Shown here: positions 10,098-21,300 of the stretch, one piece after another
Numbering within the stretch: position 1 is the first letter of the stretch
How the letters are laid out: every line of letters begins with the position of its first letter
Assembly: GCA_023091735.1 (NCBI GenBank)
Contig: JALKBU010000162.1
Location: 1-64,000 of the forward strand
Direction: 5' to 3'
Source of the DNA: Trichomonas tenax
Taxonomy: Eukaryota > Parabasalia > Trichomonadida > Trichomonadidae
Length of the DNA stretch: 64,000 nucleotides
Notes under the pieces: generated by a model
What the model was told of the DNA's origin: nothing
What the model saw: the letters and a program-made list of their open reading frames with translations, nothing else
Database searches by the model: none
Position numbers and translations under genes: made by a program

Positions 10098-12551
10098 TTA
10101 AAGATAGTGGAGATGGTCTTCGATACGTGGTGATGGATTGTTGCCGCTAAGATGATACCTAGAGAATTCAGCAAGTCTGCCAGCGAGCATCAAGCAGGCT
10201 GGAGTTCTGATTGGTCCAGGCCAGTTTGGATAAACCATGGTCGAATAATGGGTAAGTTTGACAAGGAGCTCATTGTCCCATTCGCCAATTGGTGTCTGAT
10301 GGATGACTGTGTATCTCGTTGGTCTCGCCATGCCCTGGTTGGCATAGTGGGAGATCAAGTAGAACTCACCAACGTGAGCAACAGAGATGCCTTCTGTGAC
10401 AACTGTACCAGACTGGCAATTCTCGGCCTGTCCGTTGTTAGAAAGCATGACGGCGATGTTGCCGTGCCTCTGGCAGACGACGAAGGCTAAAGCTGTTTCT
10501 GGTGGAATGCAGTTCTGAATGACCTTGCACTCATGTTCCTTGATTTGTGGCATCAAGCCATAGGAAACACCTTCTCTATAAACGATGATTCTCTTTGGAT
10601 CTTCGCCTGTTGTTTCCTTGTACTTGGCAAGAGCACTAGCAAAGAACTGTGTGATGAAGTCCTCAGATAATGTCTTGTTGTCATCAACTGCTTCTGACTT
10701 GGAGTAGTAGCGAGATAAGTCGAAATCGATTGTTGCAACTCCGGCACCAACTGTTGTGGATGATCTTCCCTTTCCAGATGCGATTGATAAACCGATGAGC
10801 ATTGTTCCCTTTGAACGTGGGGTGAGTGACTTTCTGGAGATCCTAACAAGAGCACCGTCGAGCTTTGTTGCAATCTGGATGGCGACGTTTGTAGCAACAG
10901 ATCTAACATCCTTTGTCAATGTATTCTTAAGAACGATCTGCGATGGAATACCAAGATCACCAGTCAAAAGTGATTTGATGTCATCGTAGCGTTGCTTGTA
11001 GTTGCTATCCAAAAGGCAGATAACGAAGGCTGGTGGTTCCTCTGGAACTTTGATGATCTGCCTGATGATCTCGTTTGTGTAGTACTCTGTAGCATCATAG
11101 TCAACAAGACATTCGACGATCTGTGGAAGATGGAAGCCAATATTTTCAGAAACTTGCTTCAATGCATCAGAGAGCTTGATAGCCTCGTTCTTAACACTTC
11201 TGGAAGCGACAAAGATGATTCTTCCTGGAACTTCGATACGACGAGCGAACTTCATTTCCTTGAGGCTTGATTGGTATGATGGCCTTGCTGGGCTGATCTT
11301 GAACTCACGGTGAGCATCGATAAGGACTGGTGGATCGATTCTGTAGCCTGTGATTGTCTTTGTGTTGTTGACAGTGAAGCCCCAACGATCGAGGAAGGCC
11401 TTGGAAGCTTCGTTTTGTTGGATGCGCTGAATGAAAGCAGAAAGACGCTGAAGCTTCTCATTTGGCGTTGTTCTTGTGACACTGGAGATTTCCTTCTTGA
11501 GCCTGAAGTTGTTTCTTTCAGCATCCGTGAGACCTGTGACCTTCAGGATAGATAATGGATAATAGATTGTATCCTTGTTACCCTTCTTTGTTGTTGTGAC
11601 TTCTGCAAGCTTATCATCGTCTGGAAGATTGATGTTGTAAACCTGGGCGTAGTAATCCTTGTATGTGCATGGAATTTCTTCGCCGGTCTTTTTATCTTTG
11701 CGCGGGAATGTGTCGGTTACAACATTCGATTTGAAGACAATGGAATTGATCTTGATGGACTTTGGCTTCTTTGTGTGTGTTGTTGTGATTTCGAGCGCCT
11801 TAATGCTCTGGTCGAATGTGCCCCATCCTGAAGGATTTGATGCGCCAAAGGTCTTATAGAACTGATAGAGCGTGCCATTGCGCTCGATTCTTGTGGCAGT
11901 TTCAAGGACATATGTGAGACCGTGATCGAGATATGTGATCGATGGCTTATAGCCCTGGAAAATGCGGAAGTCGCTGGCTGTCTTAAAGTCTTTCGTATTG
12001 ATCCACTTGCGTGCAGAATTTTCTAAATCGAATGAGCGATAAATGCCCTGGAAAGCAATATTATATATCTGAATTAGTTGCTCAGCATTGTCTGGCTGGA
12101 TTGTCGCAACTTTCTTCACAATAACTTCAACAATCGCTGAGGGATCATCTGGCTTTGCTTGAACTTTGTACGTGTTCTCGAATCCTTCCTCAGTGGTGAA
12201 TATAGCATGTTGGCCGTCGAAAATTACTCTCTGCCAGACCTGATTTTGTCCCATTGGTCCTCCTTCTGGGCATATCGCCTTGTAAACGAAATGACGGAGC
12301 GTTCTATCATTCAAAATCTCTGGTACGAATTGTACATCATATTGGTAGATTGGTTTATCGAGTTTGAGCTGAAGATCAAAAGTATTTGTTAAAATTTTGA
12401 TTAGGCTGTTGTTAGTGAATTTAATGGACGATGGGAAGGTGCCATCATCGCCAAGCTTCGCAGCGAGAACAACAGCGGAATCGGAAATGTTTTGTTCGGA
12501 TCTCTTTTTGCTCCTTGAGATCATCGATTTCTCACTTTTCCGGCTGTTCAT
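10098..12551 (-). CDS. Argonaute family protein, probably slicer-dead (817 aa)
   Basis: The layout is that of a eukaryotic Argonaute: N-terminal domain, linker, PAZ (about residues 230-350), MID (~400-520) and PIWI (~530-817). PIWI landmarks are RIIVYREGVSYG, GMARPTRYTVIHQT and the C-terminal LAGRLAEFSRYHL. Aligned to the Asp-Asp-His slicer triad, all three positions differ: Ser589 in MLIGLSIAS, Glu660 in VYREGVS, and Gly791 in LAGRLAEF. It should therefore bind guide RNA but not cut. Its expected role is small-RNA silencing in cytoplasm or nucleus. The ATG lies 27 bases after an Initiator TCACTTTT. Codon use favours C/G in third position compared with neighbours, suggesting good expression. 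The domain assignment is sure; loss of activity is inferred by hand alignment. Confidence 0.92.
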   Translation of the reverse strand: MNSRKSEKSMISRSKKRSEQNISDSAVVLAAKLGDDGTFPSSIKFTNNSLIKILTNTFDLQLKLDKPIYQYDVQFVPEILNDRTLRHFVYKAICPEGGPMGQNQVWQRVIFDGQHAIFTTEEGFENTYKVQAKPDDPSAIVEVIVKKVATIQPDNAEQLIQIYNIAFQGIYRSFDLENSARKWINTKDFKTASDFRIFQGYKPSITYLDHGLTYVLETATRIERNGTLYQFYKTFGASNPSGWGTFDQSIKALEITTTHTKKPKSIKINSIVFKSNVVTDTFPRKDKKTGEEIPCTYKDYYAQVYNINLPDDDKLAEVTTTKKGNKDTIYYPLSILKVTGLTDAERNNFRLKKEISSVTRTTPNEKLQRLSAFIQRIQQNEASKAFLDRWGFTVNNTKTITGYRIDPPVLIDAHREFKISPARPSYQSSLKEMKFARRIEVPGRIIFVASRSVKNEAIKLSDALKQVSENIGFHLPQIVECLVDYDATEYYTNEIIRQIIKVPEEPPAFVICLLDSNYKQRYDDIKSLLTGDLGIPSQIVLKNTLTKDVRSVATNVAIQIATKLDGALVRISRKSLTPRSKGTMLIGLSIASGKGRSSTTVGAGVATIDFDLSRYYSKSEAVDDNKTLSEDFITQFFASALAKYKETTGEDPKRIIVYREGVSYGLMPQIKEHECKVIQNCIPPETALAFVVCQRHGNIAVMLSNNGQAENCQSGTVVTEGISVAHVGEFYLISHYANQGMARPTRYTVIHQTPIGEWDNELLVKLTHYSTMVYPNWPGPIRTPACLMLAGRLAEFSRYHLSGNNPSPRIEDHLHYL

Positions 12552-12572
12552 TTCAAAATATTTTAAACTTCG

Positions 12573-12580
12573 AAAAGTGA
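12573..12580 (-). promoter_or_regulatory. Initiator (Inr) of the Argonaute gene
   Basis: TCACTTTT on the minus strand, with +1 A at 12578, gives a 27-base leader to the ATG at 12551. Confidence 0.65.
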
Positions 12581-12789
12581 CATAACAAATATCAACTCCG
12601 ATTTTATTTGATATTTAGTTTTAGTTGCGTATAGAAAGCCTATACATCGAGTTTATTTGAAATTCAAAAAGTGACGAAAAATCTACCAACTCTATTTTAT
12701 TTGATAATAAGATTTGATTTAGTATAGAAAAGGTAAATATTGCAATTTAAAGGATTTTTAAAATAAACTTGGATAGTTGGGGAAAAAAT

Positions 12790-12862
12790 CGACTTCGGTG
12801 GGACTTGAACCCACAGTCTTCTTCTTAGAAGATAGACTCATTATCCTTTTTTCCACGAAACT
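12790..12862 (-). tRNA. tRNA-Arg(TCT)-like, degenerate
   Basis: The 3' half is well preserved: T-stem GTGGG/CCCAC, a perfect B box (GGTTCAAGTCC), an acceptor strand CGAAGTC with discriminator G, and a T6 polymerase III terminator immediately downstream (12782-12787). The anticodon loop reads CTTCTAA, giving TCT (Arg). The 5' half is decayed: the acceptor has a mismatch and G-U pairs, the D-arm/A box is replaced by an A-run, and the anticodon stem has an A-A mismatch. It is most likely a tRNA pseudogene. A tRNA-derived element is the alternative. Confidence 0.65.
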
Positions 12863-13256
12863 TTTACATTTTTTGATTAAAAAAGTCCTCTTGATGTATT
12901 TTTTCCACTTTTCCAAATATTTGTTGATGTGTCACCCCCTTTCTATTGGAAAATCGTGCAAATTTCCGATGTTTTAACTCTTAAATTTGATTTTTAGCGA
13001 TCAAAATTGGTAAAATAATGGTCATCAAGCACATCGTTGCGTTGCACGAAACGAACAAAAAACAATTCATTTTCAAAGAACTTGAAATATTTTTCATTAT
13101 GTGTCTGTGGGGTTGGAGATATAATTTTCGTGCATGCTAATTCCTGAAGTCGAAAAAATGACCAAAATAAAGTACACTATCGTCTCTTTGATAAGTGGGG
13201 CTCAAAATCATCTAAAAAATTTAATCATCAATGTGACAACGCATTAATCATTTACA

Positions 13257-13430
13257 GTTGAAACGAAGTCTCTCGAAATTGTTAAATATCTCATTGAGCA
13301 TGGAGCTAATGTCAGCATTATATTAATATACCATCAACATTTCACCATTGTTATTATTACGAATCAATCATTCGCATTTAATTATTTTCATGATTTGATA
13401 TCAATCATTCACATTTATTAAGCATTCAAC
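13257..13430 (+). pseudogene. Ankyrin scrap followed by ~37-bp repeats
   Basis: At 13257-13316 the plus strand encodes an ankyrin half-repeat (ETKSLEIVKYLIEHGANVS) without a start codon. It runs straight into about two copies of a 37-bp AT-rich repeat (CAATCATTCRCATTTA words near 13370 and 13405). The same pairing of ankyrin scrap and 37-bp repeat occurs at 63 kb, so this is a dispersed composite remnant rather than a gene. Confidence 0.65.
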
Positions 13431-13466
13431 ACTAGTTGCTTAAATAAATATGTCAAGTTTGAAAGG

Positions 13467-15020
13467 TTATTCAATCTCCTTCAAATATTCTTTCTGTTCT
13501 TCGTCTTGGCAATAATCATAGATAGTTGTTGAATCGTTCTTATTTACATATTTGAAGTCTGCTCCAAACTCTTTCAAAATATTGATGATTTCTTCATTCC
13601 ATTCTTCAACTGCATACATTAGTGCTGATTTGCCATTTTCATCCGTAATATTTGGATCAACGCAGCGCTTCATTAACTCCATAACTGTTGCATCACTGCC
13701 AACTTGTATAGCAGGAATTAATGTCATTGCTCCAATTGCTTCATTAAAAAGAATATCAATTAATTTTGTATAATTACACACACATGCAAAAATCAATGCG
13801 TTGAAGCCATCATTATCAAAAGCAGAAACATCAGCTTTAGCATCTAGTAGTGCTTTGATAATTTCGTAGTTATTTTTCATTGCTGCTACAATTATAGCAT
13901 TACTCCCTGAATTCGTATTTTGATATGAAACTTCGATTTTGCTAGAATTTAACAGAAGTCGGACTACTTCAATGCTGTTCTGGAAAGATGCTATGATAAG
14001 AGGAGTATTGCCATCAAAATCAACTGCATTTGTATCTGCACCATTTTTAATAAGAAAATCTGCAATCGTTTCATAATTATTCGATGCGGCAACCATCAAA
14101 GGAGTTGTTCCATAAATTCCACCGTTATCAATTTCCAAAGCAAGGTCCTTTTGACATTGCCTAATACATTCTTCGACTAGCGATAGGATTCCGAAATAAC
14201 AACTGTTTTTTATGCTCCATATCCCGCTTGAAATTGCTTTGTGAAGAAACAATGGTAAATTTCGTGTCACACAGGCATCAGAATCACTTATTAAAACATC
14301 AAAATCATTCTCAATGTATTTTGTCATATCTAAATCTTGAATTAATATTGTATTGGTAACAAATTGTTTTGATGGACACTCGTCAGAAAGACATTCAATA
14401 ATAATATCTGAGCACAGACCAAAAGGACTCAAATTTAGGCATTCTTGAGAAATTTCTATACCCGCAGATCGAAGGAACCTGAAGCATAAAAGAGATCCAT
14501 AATAACTACACCATTCTATGAGCGTACGGCCATTTATATCTTTATCTAAATTCCTTCGGTCTAAACTATGATACCTTTCTTGAATTTCATAAACGAATTG
14601 TTGGACGTTGTCAGTCATTATATAATACAATAGTGAATTTGGTTCGTGGACTTGCAAAATCTCGTCTATTGATAACTCTTCGTACTGCGGATCATCCAGT
14701 TCCCAATTCAACTCATAATACTTTGAAATCAATGCTCTGAGTAGATTTTGATAACTACTTTCGTTCAAGCGAAAGCCAAAAACCCTTTTTAGTCTAATAA
14801 ACAAATCCCAATATCCTTTTAAGTATTTGTCATTTGATTTGCATGCGAGATTGATCATATAGGTAATGCAGTTTATGTCACAATAAGAATTTGAAATTAA
14901 TTCGTTTGCAGCCTTAAATAGGTCCATGGTATCGTTACTTCGCAGCTGGAACAAATTCCTCGCGAAGTCAATGAACGTGCAGTATTTCTGGCAAAGAGAG
15001 TCAAATAAATCAGTTTCCAT
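13467..15020 (-). CDS. Ankyrin-repeat protein, trichomonad DUF3447-type (517 aa)
   Basis: The N-terminal ~250 residues are the non-repetitive helical region typical of trichomonad ankyrin proteins (METDLFDSLCQKY onward). About six ankyrin repeats follow from residue ~300 to the end (for example GTTPLMVAASNNYETIADFL and GNTPLIIASFQNSIEVVRLL). Ankyrin proteins mediate protein-protein contacts, and hundreds exist in these genomes, so no partner can be named. The frame stays open to an ATG at 15068. However, an Initiator (15033-15040) lies inside that extension and only 18 bases before the ATG at 15020, so the shorter start is correct. The gene is intact, unlike the ankyrin relics at 4-5, 13.3, 61 and 63 kb. 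Confidence 0.88.
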   Translation of the reverse strand: METDLFDSLCQKYCTFIDFARNLFQLRSNDTMDLFKAANELISNSYCDINCITYMINLACKSNDKYLKGYWDLFIRLKRVFGFRLNESSYQNLLRALISKYYELNWELDDPQYEELSIDEILQVHEPNSLLYYIMTDNVQQFVYEIQERYHSLDRRNLDKDINGRTLIEWCSYYGSLLCFRFLRSAGIEISQECLNLSPFGLCSDIIIECLSDECPSKQFVTNTILIQDLDMTKYIENDFDVLISDSDACVTRNLPLFLHKAISSGIWSIKNSCYFGILSLVEECIRQCQKDLALEIDNGGIYGTTPLMVAASNNYETIADFLIKNGADTNAVDFDGNTPLIIASFQNSIEVVRLLLNSSKIEVSYQNTNSGSNAIIVAAMKNNYEIIKALLDAKADVSAFDNDGFNALIFACVCNYTKLIDILFNEAIGAMTLIPAIQVGSDATVMELMKRCVDPNITDENGKSALMYAVEEWNEEIINILKEFGADFKYVNKNDSTTIYDYCQDEEQKEYLKEIE

Positions 15021-15032
15021 TTGATAATTGAT

Positions 15033-15040
15033 AAAAGTGA
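15033..15040 (-). promoter_or_regulatory. Initiator (Inr) of the ankyrin gene
   Basis: TCACTTTT on the minus strand with +1 A at 15038. It decides the start at 15020 against the upstream in-frame ATG at 15068, which would not be transcribed. Confidence 0.7.
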
Positions 15041-15302
15041 CACTATAATTTAACCAGAACTTAATCAATATCTTAGATAATTATAGTATAGCAGAAACAC
15101 ATCCAATACTATCTTAACGTCAGAATATTTTAAAAAAAATACACGATTCATTTTTAAATAAATCGCTTTTTAGTACTAAAAACATGTGTTTTTAATTCAA
15201 AATTATGGTTTTCTGATTAATGATTATAATATTTTGACTTTTTGAAAGATAGAAATAAATTTTAATAGCAATATCAAATAAACAATAAAAAGAAGTATAA
15301 TA

Positions 15303-18300
15303 TTACCAATATGGGGCCCATCCATGATACATCTGGGCAAGATTATAAGGATCTGTTGCAACATCGATTAATTTCGCCACATGGTCATCAACTTGCGGAT
15401 TAACATCACCGAGTTCTCTGAAATTAAGTTTGTCTTCAAGTCTGTTGATTGCTTTCTTGAGTGCTGCGTTCTTCTTTTCAACAGGATCTTCGAATTCATA
15501 GACGTCGTCCTGATACCACATCATGTCAATAATGTTTTCCTTTGTGAAAATGTCTAAGAATGCAAGAATCGTAGCTTGGTTTCTCTTCAGTGTGTTCATG
15601 ACATTTCTTGCTGTGATAGTGAACACACCATAAACGCCACTTGGACCGAGTGCGTCGATTATCATTCTTGTGAGCCTGAAAGGAACTACTTCGCGTGCAG
15701 TTCTTCTTAGCGCAGCTTTCTCGAAGCATTCTGAAAGATCAATGTGAACGACATTTCCACGGCGCTCCATGACTAAAATATTTGAAGGATGGCGATCTCC
15801 AAGGCCAATAATATAACCAACGAATGACATAAGAGAAGTAGATCTTGCAAAGTTTGTTGCTTGAATGAGCCATGATTCAGCGCATGATGATTTAAGCCAC
15901 AAAACTTGCCTAAGTTGATCTGATGGAGAAGCCTCGAGTAAAGACTGCAAAAGTTCATATTTTTGAATCTTCGTGAGATATGTTGATGACTCTTTTCCTT
16001 TTGCTAAGAAACTGTTATATACATTTGCTTCGGCATCTTGAGGAAGAGATCTTAATTTCCTGTACCATTTGATGAGACTGTATAGCGTCTTTCCGCCTTC
16101 AGCCCACGAAATCATACCAGCGGTTCTGGATAATGGCGTGATTCCGTATAACTGAATGAGGCTGTGCATTTGCTCACCAAACTTATCTTCTAACAAAATA
16201 CTGTTGATGAGACTGAACAACTGCATTACATGAAGATCCAATCTCAAATCTTCACCGCCTTTGAGGAGGTATTTATAAATGTTTCCATCGCTTCCGACAA
16301 TTGTCATCTTTCGTGGTCTCTGAGCTGATGGAATTGCTTTCATTATGTGGTTAACGTGAGCTATCATAACTGGTGGCTTGCTGATACAGTTAAGGCCAGG
16401 AATTGCAACCTGGAATGATTTTTGACGACTAAGTTTGATGTTGAACTCATTCACATCTATTGTTGAGAGTCTCTCCATACAAATGTTGAGACGTGTTATA
16501 ACTGTCTTAAGTTTTGGAACGAGCTGCATTAGAATTGTTCCATCAGATGGATTATTGATCAAATTCTCACAACGACGCCAAAAGTCTGAACCAACAAATT
16601 TCAGCCATTCACCACTAAATGATGGAATTTGCTCGTTCTTATAATTAACGATTTCTGGAAGAAGATTTAGAGCAGCCGGAACATCGCCAGAATTTGCAAA
16701 TGAATTCATTTTCTGTAGCAATAAAATGAAATGTTCGATAGGCAAAACAGCTACATATATCAGAGAGTCGGTGAAACTGTGCAAATCTGTCGAAAGTGCA
16801 ACATTCTTAGTCTCGATCTTGTCGATTAAGCTGATGCATTCGGGTGTAGGATCGAGTTTGCGAATGAGTGATAGTGAGAAAGCTAATGTGTGATAATTTG
16901 TGTCCGCAAGATTCTCTATAATCTTGAATGCGACATTTCTGCAGGATTCACATGTGTGTGAAAACTGTGTTAACAACTGAGGCATAATTTTGTCAACACT
17001 TTCTGGTGGTAAATTCATTAATCTCTCGGCTGCTTGACCGAAATCAGGAAGCTTTCTTGCATTGTTGAAGAAAATGGAACAAAGTTGGCATAAATAGTGC
17101 ATTGCACCGCTCTTCAAATCAATTAATGAGATAAAACCCTTCATTGCATTGTTAGCGTAGATATGAGCGTCCTTTTCGACAATTCCTGCAAGGCTCAAGT
17201 TAGTATATGCAAAGAATTTCCATGCTTTGATGTTTGTTGGTTCATGTTTAATAACATCACCTAGCATGTCCAAAAGCATTGGAAGCTCTTTAGTTCTGCT
17301 TGCGAAAGAGCAGACAGCGTTGCAATAAACATCAATTGGACCGTTTGCTTTCAAATCTGCAATAAGAGATTTGAATTCTGATGTATCTGTCGATATTCCT
17401 CTATCGAATCTAGCTGTTGCATTCAGTAATCTCACGCGTGGATCATCTTCAACGAGATAAAGTTTCGATAATTTATCAAATAACTCCCACTCACCTTGCA
17501 TTCTTAATGAATTGAAGAAGAACAGTCTCATTCCTAACTTTTCTTCTTCTGTGCAGTTATATAATAGTCTCGCGCGAGTGATCATTCTTAACCATGTTGG
17601 ATCTCTTGACAAATAATCGAGTTTGTGGCTCCATAGCTCAAGAACGTTCCTATCGGGTCCGCAAGTGTACGAATCAATGATGTCTTTGAGTTCTTCGAAT
17701 ATCATCGAGTAGCAAATTGTTGGAATTGTAGGTTCATAGTTTCCTGACTCGAATATCGATTCATTTCTTATTAAACTATTTCTTCCACGAGCAACCCAAT
17801 TCTCTGCTTCATCGAATAACCTCGCTTTGACTGCAGCAATTGCCCTCCAGTAGCAATAGTTTGGATCATCCTCGATGACACTTTCGAAGAAAGGTTTTTC
17901 ATCTTGTCCTGTTGAAATTGCAGCAGCACCAAAAACTGTTCCGAGTTCTGTTTTCAGTTGCTTTGAGTAATAAGGGAACTCTGAGAATCTTTCCACAATA
18001 ACACTCCAATCATCCATGTGAACACTGCATTTGAGAAGTCCAATCAAATATTGATCATTTCGGTCATTTTCTTCGTATCTAAGTTTGTAAATGTCTCTGG
18101 CTTTGGACCACATGTTCAAGTTCTCTAAAAGTTCACAATTTGTGCATTCTTGAGGTACCATCATTTGAAGGCCTAAAGCACATTCTTTACGCTTCAGCTG
18201 CATCTCGATTCTAAGGCAATTCAAGAACAACATGTCGCTCTTTGGAATTGTTGCATAAAATCTCAATGCTCTGAACCAAGAGTTGCACCTTTCTGATATT

Positions 18301-21300
18301 TTTCCAGCAAGCATTGGCTCTGAATGGAATAGAGAGAAATTTGCTCTATCGAGAGATTCGCATGTCGCCGACACCAAGTGAAGGATCATTTGTGGAACAT
18401 TCCGAGAAATAATCGATCCGATGTAGTTTGAAAGGCTTTCTCTCTCTTCTGGATTCTGCGTTGTTTCCCAGACACTCAAGAAAATTAATGGGAAAATATT
18501 CAAGTGCAATGTTGTCGAGTTCATCAATAACGGAAGACATGCTCTAATAGCAGGTGATCTTGAGCACAAAGCAAGTTCTTGTGAGAAGTTTAATGCCCAA
18601 GCTGTCCAGTTTCCTTCGCTTGACCTAAATCTTCCTTGTTCAATCGTTGTCATAACAGATTTAGGATCGAATTGCATCTTTGGACGCTGATAGAAAGGAT
18701 CTGGTGTTGTCTGCAGTTGTTTGGCAAATGGTGATTTGTCGAGATCAATGTGGATCTTTTTATCAACTGATTTGATTAATTCATCCAAAACTGGGCTGAT
18801 TCCTGTAAGTTTTACCGGCATCATCATGATTGTGTCAGGGTACTTTGCTATTAAAACATATAATAACTGGATTGTGTTCTGTGTTGTTTGTTGGCCATTA
18901 ACTTGTGTCAAAGCAAGTTTTAGTGACTGAAGAACCAATTGTTTCAATCCTCCAGCAGCAATTGCTTGAGAAAGAAACAGCAATGCATATTGTGATGTCG
19001 AATCTTTGCTTTCAACAGCTGAACTGATGTAAGTAAAGAACTCTTGTGTGCATCCGTCTGAATATATTGTTAAAAGAGTCAATGTCAGCAAGAATGATGA
19101 GCTTATATCTGGAGAAGTGATGTTCTTAGAGTTGAGAACACTGATAACTGTCTTAAACGTTTGAAGACCAAATTGACTAAACTCGGCCTTGAGCGAATAA
19201 ATGAGTGCATTCACTGTTCTCACAGCACCAATGGAACGGCCATTTGGAAGAAAGTTCTGAACAATTTGCATAATACTTTTCGCGTGTGGTAATATTGCAA
19301 CATCAACTAACAATATGATTGATCTCAAGAATGAAAATAATGATTCATGAATGGAGTTTGGTTCATTGAATAGATTGACGAAGATTTTGATGATAACGTT
19401 AAGATAAATTAAACAGTTTTGTGCATCAGACTGGAAAATATAAACAATAGCATTGATTAAAGTTGTTGGCTCATGATTTCTTGACTTTGATTGTAACTGG
19501 CTGACGATATATCCCATAACGAAATCTAAGTAACACTTTTCGCGCTTCGATGGATCTGAGAGTTGAGAACTATCGATAATTATTTGTTTCTGTTCAACAG
19601 AGTGGAACCAGAATGGATCCAATGGACCAATTGTGCCGAATAATGTAATGAAAGCTTCTATAACTGACGGGTTGTGATTGCTCTGTATAAATGAAAGCAA
19701 TTTGTTAATCAACTCAAGTCCGTTAATGTCTGTTTCGTGTAAAACATTGACACACCTGAAAATGCATCTCAATGTGTTAAGAACTTCAATGTGAAATGTA
19801 GGATGAGAGCTGATATATAGCTGATTAATAATTAATGTTGTTAGATTTGCAACTTTTCCTATAACTTCATTTAAAGATGTTCCTATAGCTTGAATAACTT
19901 GCAAACACGATATTCTTATTAATCTGTCGCATTTTTCATCGTGACGTTGATTAATCCTTTCTTCAAACGTTTGGTGAAGAGGTGTTTGTTTCTGGAATAG
20001 TATACTAATAAAGTCTATGATTTTGTCGTATAATGGTAATGAAAACTCTCCGGCGTTTCTAATAAGCGCTGGAAGTCTTAATATTAACTTCTTTCGTTCA
20101 TTTATCAAATCTGTATGAAAGAAAACAACATCCATGTGGGATGTCCTTGTCCAGAATGTACTGAGAGTATTAACTGGGAATTTCTTCTTAATTCTTCCAA
20201 TTAAATCAATCGCGAGAATTCCTACACGTGTGCTGTCATCATCAATGAATTGCTCAACAAGAGATACTAATGATGAATCAGAGAAAGTATCTATTAAACA
20301 TTCAGGAAATTCCTCGATAATTAAAATTCTGACTTTTTTAACGGGATCATTTTGTCCATTATATAAAATATTGATGGTTGTTTCATGGCGATGATATTCA
20401 TTGAGAATGCACATCGCGTAAAGTGCTCTAATTGATTTAATTCGAGTTTCAACATTTGTATCTGAAAGATATTGAGTGCAATAGTCCCAATAGTCTCTGC
20501 ATGAGAATTGAGGAAGTAAGCAAAACAGCTTAATTGCTTCTAACGCGATGTTAACTTGACTTTGATTTTTCCGGAATATATTTTTAATTAATGGATGTAA
20601 TATTGCTAACAAATTAAATGTATATTGTGGGAAGCACGTGATGAAGTGATTCATTGCTTCTAATACTGAAATAGAAAGCGATGAAGATTGAAATGTACTG
20701 AATATTTTTTGATGATCGACATTTTTGTATTTGACGGATAATATACTTCTAATTAAATCGAAGAATCTTGAATTTGATTGTGGTAAGACTGTTTTTGCGA
20801 CTTCAAATGCGAATTTACAGAATTCTTCAGGAAAAACCGTAATGATTCTGCATAAACTGTTGCAAACTCTTTCGTCTGTAAATTCCATCGATGGATTTTT
20901 CAATATTGACGTAATTTCAGTGATATATTTTTTCGATCCTTCTTTGTATGATTCGCAAAAGAAAGCAATAAAAGATAAAAGTGACGAATCAAAAGTTCGA
21001 ACTAAGTAATTAAGAAACGACGAAAAGAAATCTGGAAACCTTTGTAAAGTTATTCTTCGATAATTTTTCATTAAAGCTGTTAAAAGGAGGAGATAACCGT
21101 GTGCATGGGCCTTCGTTGATCCTCCGTTCGTTCTAGATTCAAAAACTACGATAGAATCAGAAATAAATTGTTTTGCTGCTTCATCAACAGATGGATTTCT
21201 CGCGAGGCTCATCATGCAAAGCTCGACAGCAGTGTTTTGAGCTTCAGCATTATCGAATTTAAAAGCTGCATTTACAACACTTGTTAATATCGAATTAAAA

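Noticed and set aside
12777..12977. A plus-strand 66-codon frame over the tRNA-like sequence
   Set aside because: It covers the antisense of the tRNA-like element and has no family features or Initiator.
15021..15068. Upstream ATG of the ankyrin gene
   Set aside because: The Initiator at 15033-15040 lies within this extension, so that ATG should not be transcribed.
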